From Actinomycetota bacterium (lineage in GTDB: Bacteria; Actinomycetota; Thermoleophilia; Gaiellales; Gaiellaceae), in contig JACDEU010000026.1 of the NCBI GenBank assembly GCA_013816245.1, positions 1-40,996 of the forward strand: a DNA stretch of 40,996 bases, written 5' to 3'. The stretch's first letter is position 1. The number at the start of each line of letters is the position of its first letter. Positions 38,915-40,996 of the stretch are shown here, piece after piece. Both the position numbers and the translations under genes were made by a program. Under the pieces are notes generated by a model. It was not told the origin of the DNA, did no database searches, and was given only the letters and a program-made list of their open reading frames with translations.

Positions 38915-39682
38915 TCACGGCTCGGTAAGGCTAGCCGCTTCCGTGCGCGCCGTTCTTCGTTCCATCAACACCGCGAGCCAGATCGACGCCTCGTACAGCG
39001 CAACGAGGGGAATTGCTTCCATCGTCGTCGTCACCGGGTCGATTCCGGGAAGCAGCACGGCGACTACGGCGACGATGAAGTACCCGAGTCGGCGGTTGCT
39101 GCGCAACGTCTGCGTGGTGAGCACGTCGAGACGCACCAGCGCCAGAATGAAGATCGGCAACTCGAAGACGAGGCCCACCGCGAACAACACGGTCAAGACG
39201 AATGAGTAGTAGTCCTTCGCCCTGATCTGGATGTTGAACTGGTTCTGGTCGAAGTTCGTGAGGAACGAGATCGCCTTCGGCAGAACGAGGAAGTAGCCGA
39301 AGGCGACGCCAGCGACGAGCAGCAAGGTCGCCACGGCTACGAATGTCAAGACGAGACGCTCGGCGTGAGCCTCCACGGCCGGAGCGAGGAAGCTCCAGAG
39401 CTGCCAGAGCACGACCGGCAGCGCCAGGGCAAAGCCGGCCATGAGGCTGACCTTCATCGCCGTGAGGAACGGCTCTGCGACACCGAGGGTCACAGGGTTG
39501 CCCCGGCCTTCCGGCAGAGGAGCGTTCAACCAGTGCAGGAGGTGGCGGTGAAAGACGAACGCGACCGCAAAACCGATCGCGAGCGCGCCAAGTGAGACGA
39601 AGATGCGCGCACGCAGCTCATCGAGATGCTCGACGAGCGTCGCCTCCTCACCGCTAAGGAGGCGCCGCGGGAGGCGCTTCAC
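38915..39682 (-). CDS. tatC: Twin-arginine translocase subunit TatC
   Basis: Membrane receptor for twin-arginine signal peptides, 255 residues. The N-terminal cytosolic motif LVEHLDELRARI is characteristic of TatC, and the first periplasmic/TM2 region has EPFLTAMKVSLMAGFALALP. LWQLWSFLAPAVEAHA contains the conserved F-x-P. Six hydrophobic helices are visible, with the late motif FELPIFILALVRL. ATG 39682 lies three bases after the tatA stop, so the two are one operon. No tatB is in the window. Confidence 0.95.
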   Translation of the reverse strand: MKRLPRRLLSGEEATLVEHLDELRARIFVSLGALAIGFAVAFVFHRHLLHWLNAPLPEGRGNPVTLGVAEPFLTAMKVSLMAGFALALPVVLWQLWSFLAPAVEAHAERLVLTFVAVATLLLVAGVAFGYFLVLPKAISFLTNFDQNQFNIQIRAKDYYSFVLTVLFAVGLVFELPIFILALVRLDVLTTQTLRSNRRLGYFIVAVVAVLLPGIDPVTTTMEAIPLVALYEASIWLAVLMERRTARTEAASLTEP

Positions 39683-39685
39683 GGG

Positions 39686-39907
39686 CTAGACGGGGTCGCG
39701 CTCGCGCGCAGGGACCGTGGTGTCGCTCGTCGTCTGCCTCGGCAGCTCGGCAGGCTCATCGTCGACGTCCTTGCCGCTGACGGAGTCCTTGAACTCCCGC
39801 ATGCCACGACCCATCGAGCGCCCGATCTCGGGGAGCCGCTTCGCGCCGAAGAGGAGGAGCGCGAGCAACAGAAGCAGGATGATCTCCCAAGGGCCGACGT
39901 TGGGCAT
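39686..39907 (-). CDS. tatA: Twin-arginine translocase subunit TatA
   Basis: A 73-residue pore-forming Tat component. One short N-terminal helix (WEIILLLLLALLLFG) is followed by the FGAKRLPEIGRSMGRG hinge and amphipathic helix, then an acidic tail (DVDDEPAELPRQ). Length and the FGxxxLP motif are diagnostic of TatA/E, although TatB cannot be wholly excluded. Minus-strand TACCCT (39914-39919) six bases before the ATG suggests leaderless transcription. Confidence 0.92.
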   Translation of the reverse strand: MPNVGPWEIILLLLLALLLFGAKRLPEIGRSMGRGMREFKDSVSGKDVDDEPAELPRQTTSDTTVPARERDPV

Positions 39908-40042
39908 GGCTTCAGGGTAGCGGTTTGGGGGGCCAGGTGGGCGAAGGACGGCCCGGGTCGGAACAGGCCTGGCATTGGGTACGATGGGGCTACTAGCTGG
40001 CCGTCCAGGCCGCTTTCTATCTAGGAACGGGAAGTCACGAAC
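39908..40042. promoter_or_regulatory. Divergent promoter region between tatA and sufC
   Basis: A 135-base spacer. Minus-strand TACCCT at 39914-39919 serves tatA. For sufC, plus-strand TACGAT at 39980-39985 is a possible -10, giving a leader of about 50 bases with a weak purine-rich stretch (GGAACGGGAAG) before TTG 40043. No operator repeat is evident. Confidence 0.4.
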
Positions 40043-40810
40043 TTGGCGCTTCTGGAGTTGAAGAATCTGCACGTCGCCCTCGAGGACGGCACCGAGATCG
40101 TCAAGGGTGTCGACCTCGCGATCGACCCAAACGAGGTGCATGCCGTCATGGGGCCGAACGGCTCCGGAAAGTCGACGCTCGCGTATGCCCTCATGGGTCA
40201 TCCCGCCTACCGGATCACTCAGGGCGATGTCCTGCTCGACGGGGAGAGCATCCTCGAGCTCGAGGCAGACGAGCGCGCCCAGCGCGGCCTCTTCCTCGCG
40301 TTCCAGTACCCCCACGCAGTCCCCGGCGTCACGGTCACGAGCTTTCTGCGCAGCGCGATCAACGCGATCCGCAAGGCGAAGAACGGCGGCGAGGACGATC
40401 CGATCCCGATTCCAGAGTTCCGCAAGGAGATCTTCGCGCAGATGGACCGGCTCAAGGTCTCGCGCGAGCTCGCCTCGCGCTATCTGAACGACGGTTTCTC
40501 CGGTGGCGAGAAGAAACGGGTCGAGATCCTGCAGATGGCGATGCTGAAGCCGCGGATCGCCGTGCTGGACGAGACCGACTCCGGGCTCGACATCGACGCG
40601 CTGCGCGTCGTCGCCGGAGGCGTGAAGGAGCTCGTCGGGCCGGAGATGGGCGCCCTCGTGATCACGCACTACCAGCGGATCCTCGACTACATCACCCCCG
40701 ATTTCGTGCACGTCTTCTCGGATGGACGTATCGTGGAAGAAGGCGGTCCCGAGCTGGCGCACAAGCTCGAGGCCGAGGGCTACGAGCGTTACGAGGTGGC
40801 AACAGCCTGA
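40043..40810 (+). CDS. sufC: Fe-S cluster assembly ATPase SufC
   Basis: Cytosolic ABC-type ATPase of 255 residues that drives the SufBCD scaffold for iron-sulfur cluster assembly. Walker A is MGPNGSGKSTL, the SufC-specific FLAFQYPHAVPGV follows, the signature is FSGGEKKRVEILQMA and Walker B is IAVLDETDSGLDIDAL. The late motif VITHYQRILDYITPDFVHV is characteristic. It starts at TTG 40043. Its stop overlaps sufB by one base (TGATG). SufC precedes SufB here, whereas many actinobacteria have sufB-sufD-sufC order. Confidence 0.95.
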   Translation: MALLELKNLHVALEDGTEIVKGVDLAIDPNEVHAVMGPNGSGKSTLAYALMGHPAYRITQGDVLLDGESILELEADERAQRGLFLAFQYPHAVPGVTVTSFLRSAINAIRKAKNGGEDDPIPIPEFRKEIFAQMDRLKVSRELASRYLNDGFSGGEKKRVEILQMAMLKPRIAVLDETDSGLDIDALRVVAGGVKELVGPEMGALVITHYQRILDYITPDFVHVFSDGRIVEEGGPELAHKLEAEGYERYEVATA

Positions 40811-40996
40811 TGGCGACCGAGACCGAGACCGTTCAGCAGATCCGCGAGGAGTACAAGTACGGCTTCTCCAACCCGGACGAGGCGAAGGACTATTTCTTCA
40901 AGTCCGGCCGCGGGATCTCGCACGAGGTCGTCGAGGCGATCGCGGAGCACAAGAACGAGCCCGACTGGATGCGCAAGTTCCGGCACAAGTCGCTCG
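40810..40996 (+). CDS. sufB: Fe-S cluster assembly protein SufB (5' end only)
   Basis: ATG 40810 opens MATETETVQQIREEYKYGFS, followed by NPDEAKDYFFKSGRGISHEV and EPDWMRKFRHKSL, matching the conserved N-terminus of SufB. It runs off the window edge after about 62 codons. It encodes the scaffold subunit that works with the ATPase just upstream, with which it shares one base. Confidence 0.92.
   Translation, partial: MATETETVQQIREEYKYGFSNPDEAKDYFFKSGRGISHEVVEAIAEHKNEPDWMRKFRHKSL

Noticed and set aside
1..40996. CRISPR arrays, insertion sequences, phage or restriction genes
   Set aside because: I saw no regularly spaced repeats, transposase or integrase motifs. The only direct repeat pair is the 23-base block at 26507 and 26647.

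Overview
This is a high-GC window with densely packed genes on both strands, many GTG and TTG starts, and many stop/start overlaps of 1-4 bases. The gene content fits a high-GC Actinomycetota lineage: OpcA beside glucose-6-phosphate dehydrogenase, a HisKA_2 sensor kinase near an ANTAR response regulator (PdtaS/PdtaR type), a PknB-like kinase, a DUF6458-type small membrane protein, and leaderless-type promoters. A deep-branching class such as Thermoleophilia is my guess from the gene mix. It is an inference, because no rRNA or marker phylogeny is available here.

Layout. (a) 1-5797, minus: one overlapping operon rpiB-tal-pgi-gnd-zwf-opcA for the pentose phosphate pathway, with opcA cut by the window edge. 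It diverges from transketolase (5856-7700, plus). Convergent to tkt is a FGGY kinase, probably gluconokinase. (b) 9060-15356: a decayed histidine-kinase C-terminus, an ABC-F ATPase with a small membrane protein, an ANTAR regulator and a GAF-GAF-HisKA_2 kinase separated by an opposing coiled-coil gene, two small membrane proteins and a PRC-barrel-like protein. (c) 15357-17088: a hairpin-rich convergent spacer, then glnA with a structured leader. (d) 17089-25567: RmlB-like dehydratase, PknB-like kinase, a secreted SpoIID-type protein coupled to a subtilisin-like protease, and a three-gene operon for an N-acetylated UDP-sugar acid (WbpA/WbpB/WbpD-like). (e) 25568-29969: tRNA-Lys(CTT), a frameshifted HD-GYP pseudogene, a repeated promoter-like block, a terminator-like hairpin on the ribosome binding site of a 1021-residue multi-sensor kinase, and a small acidic protein. 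(f) 30021-36728: a DUF6458-like gene, then a cytochrome c oxidase operon (coxB, coxA of A2 type, coxC) that also encodes three copies of a USP-like domain marked by VANETV. Facing it are a thioesterase, a diheme cytochrome c lipoprotein and a STAS protein. (g) 36732-40996: a TPR membrane protein, an amidohydrolase, tatC-tatA, and the start of a suf operon (sufC, partial sufB).

How the genes work together. Blocks (a) and the FGGY kinase supply NADPH and pentoses from glucose 6-phosphate and gluconate. Block (f) is an aerobic terminal oxidase with a probable c-type electron donor nearby. Block (d) is cell-envelope sugar and secreted wall-protein biology. The most unusual element is the VANETV domain family, present as a two-domain soluble protein between coxA and coxC and as the C-terminal half of the membrane protein after coxC. 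I see no CRISPR array, insertion sequence, phage gene or integrase. The two broken genes indicate local decay.
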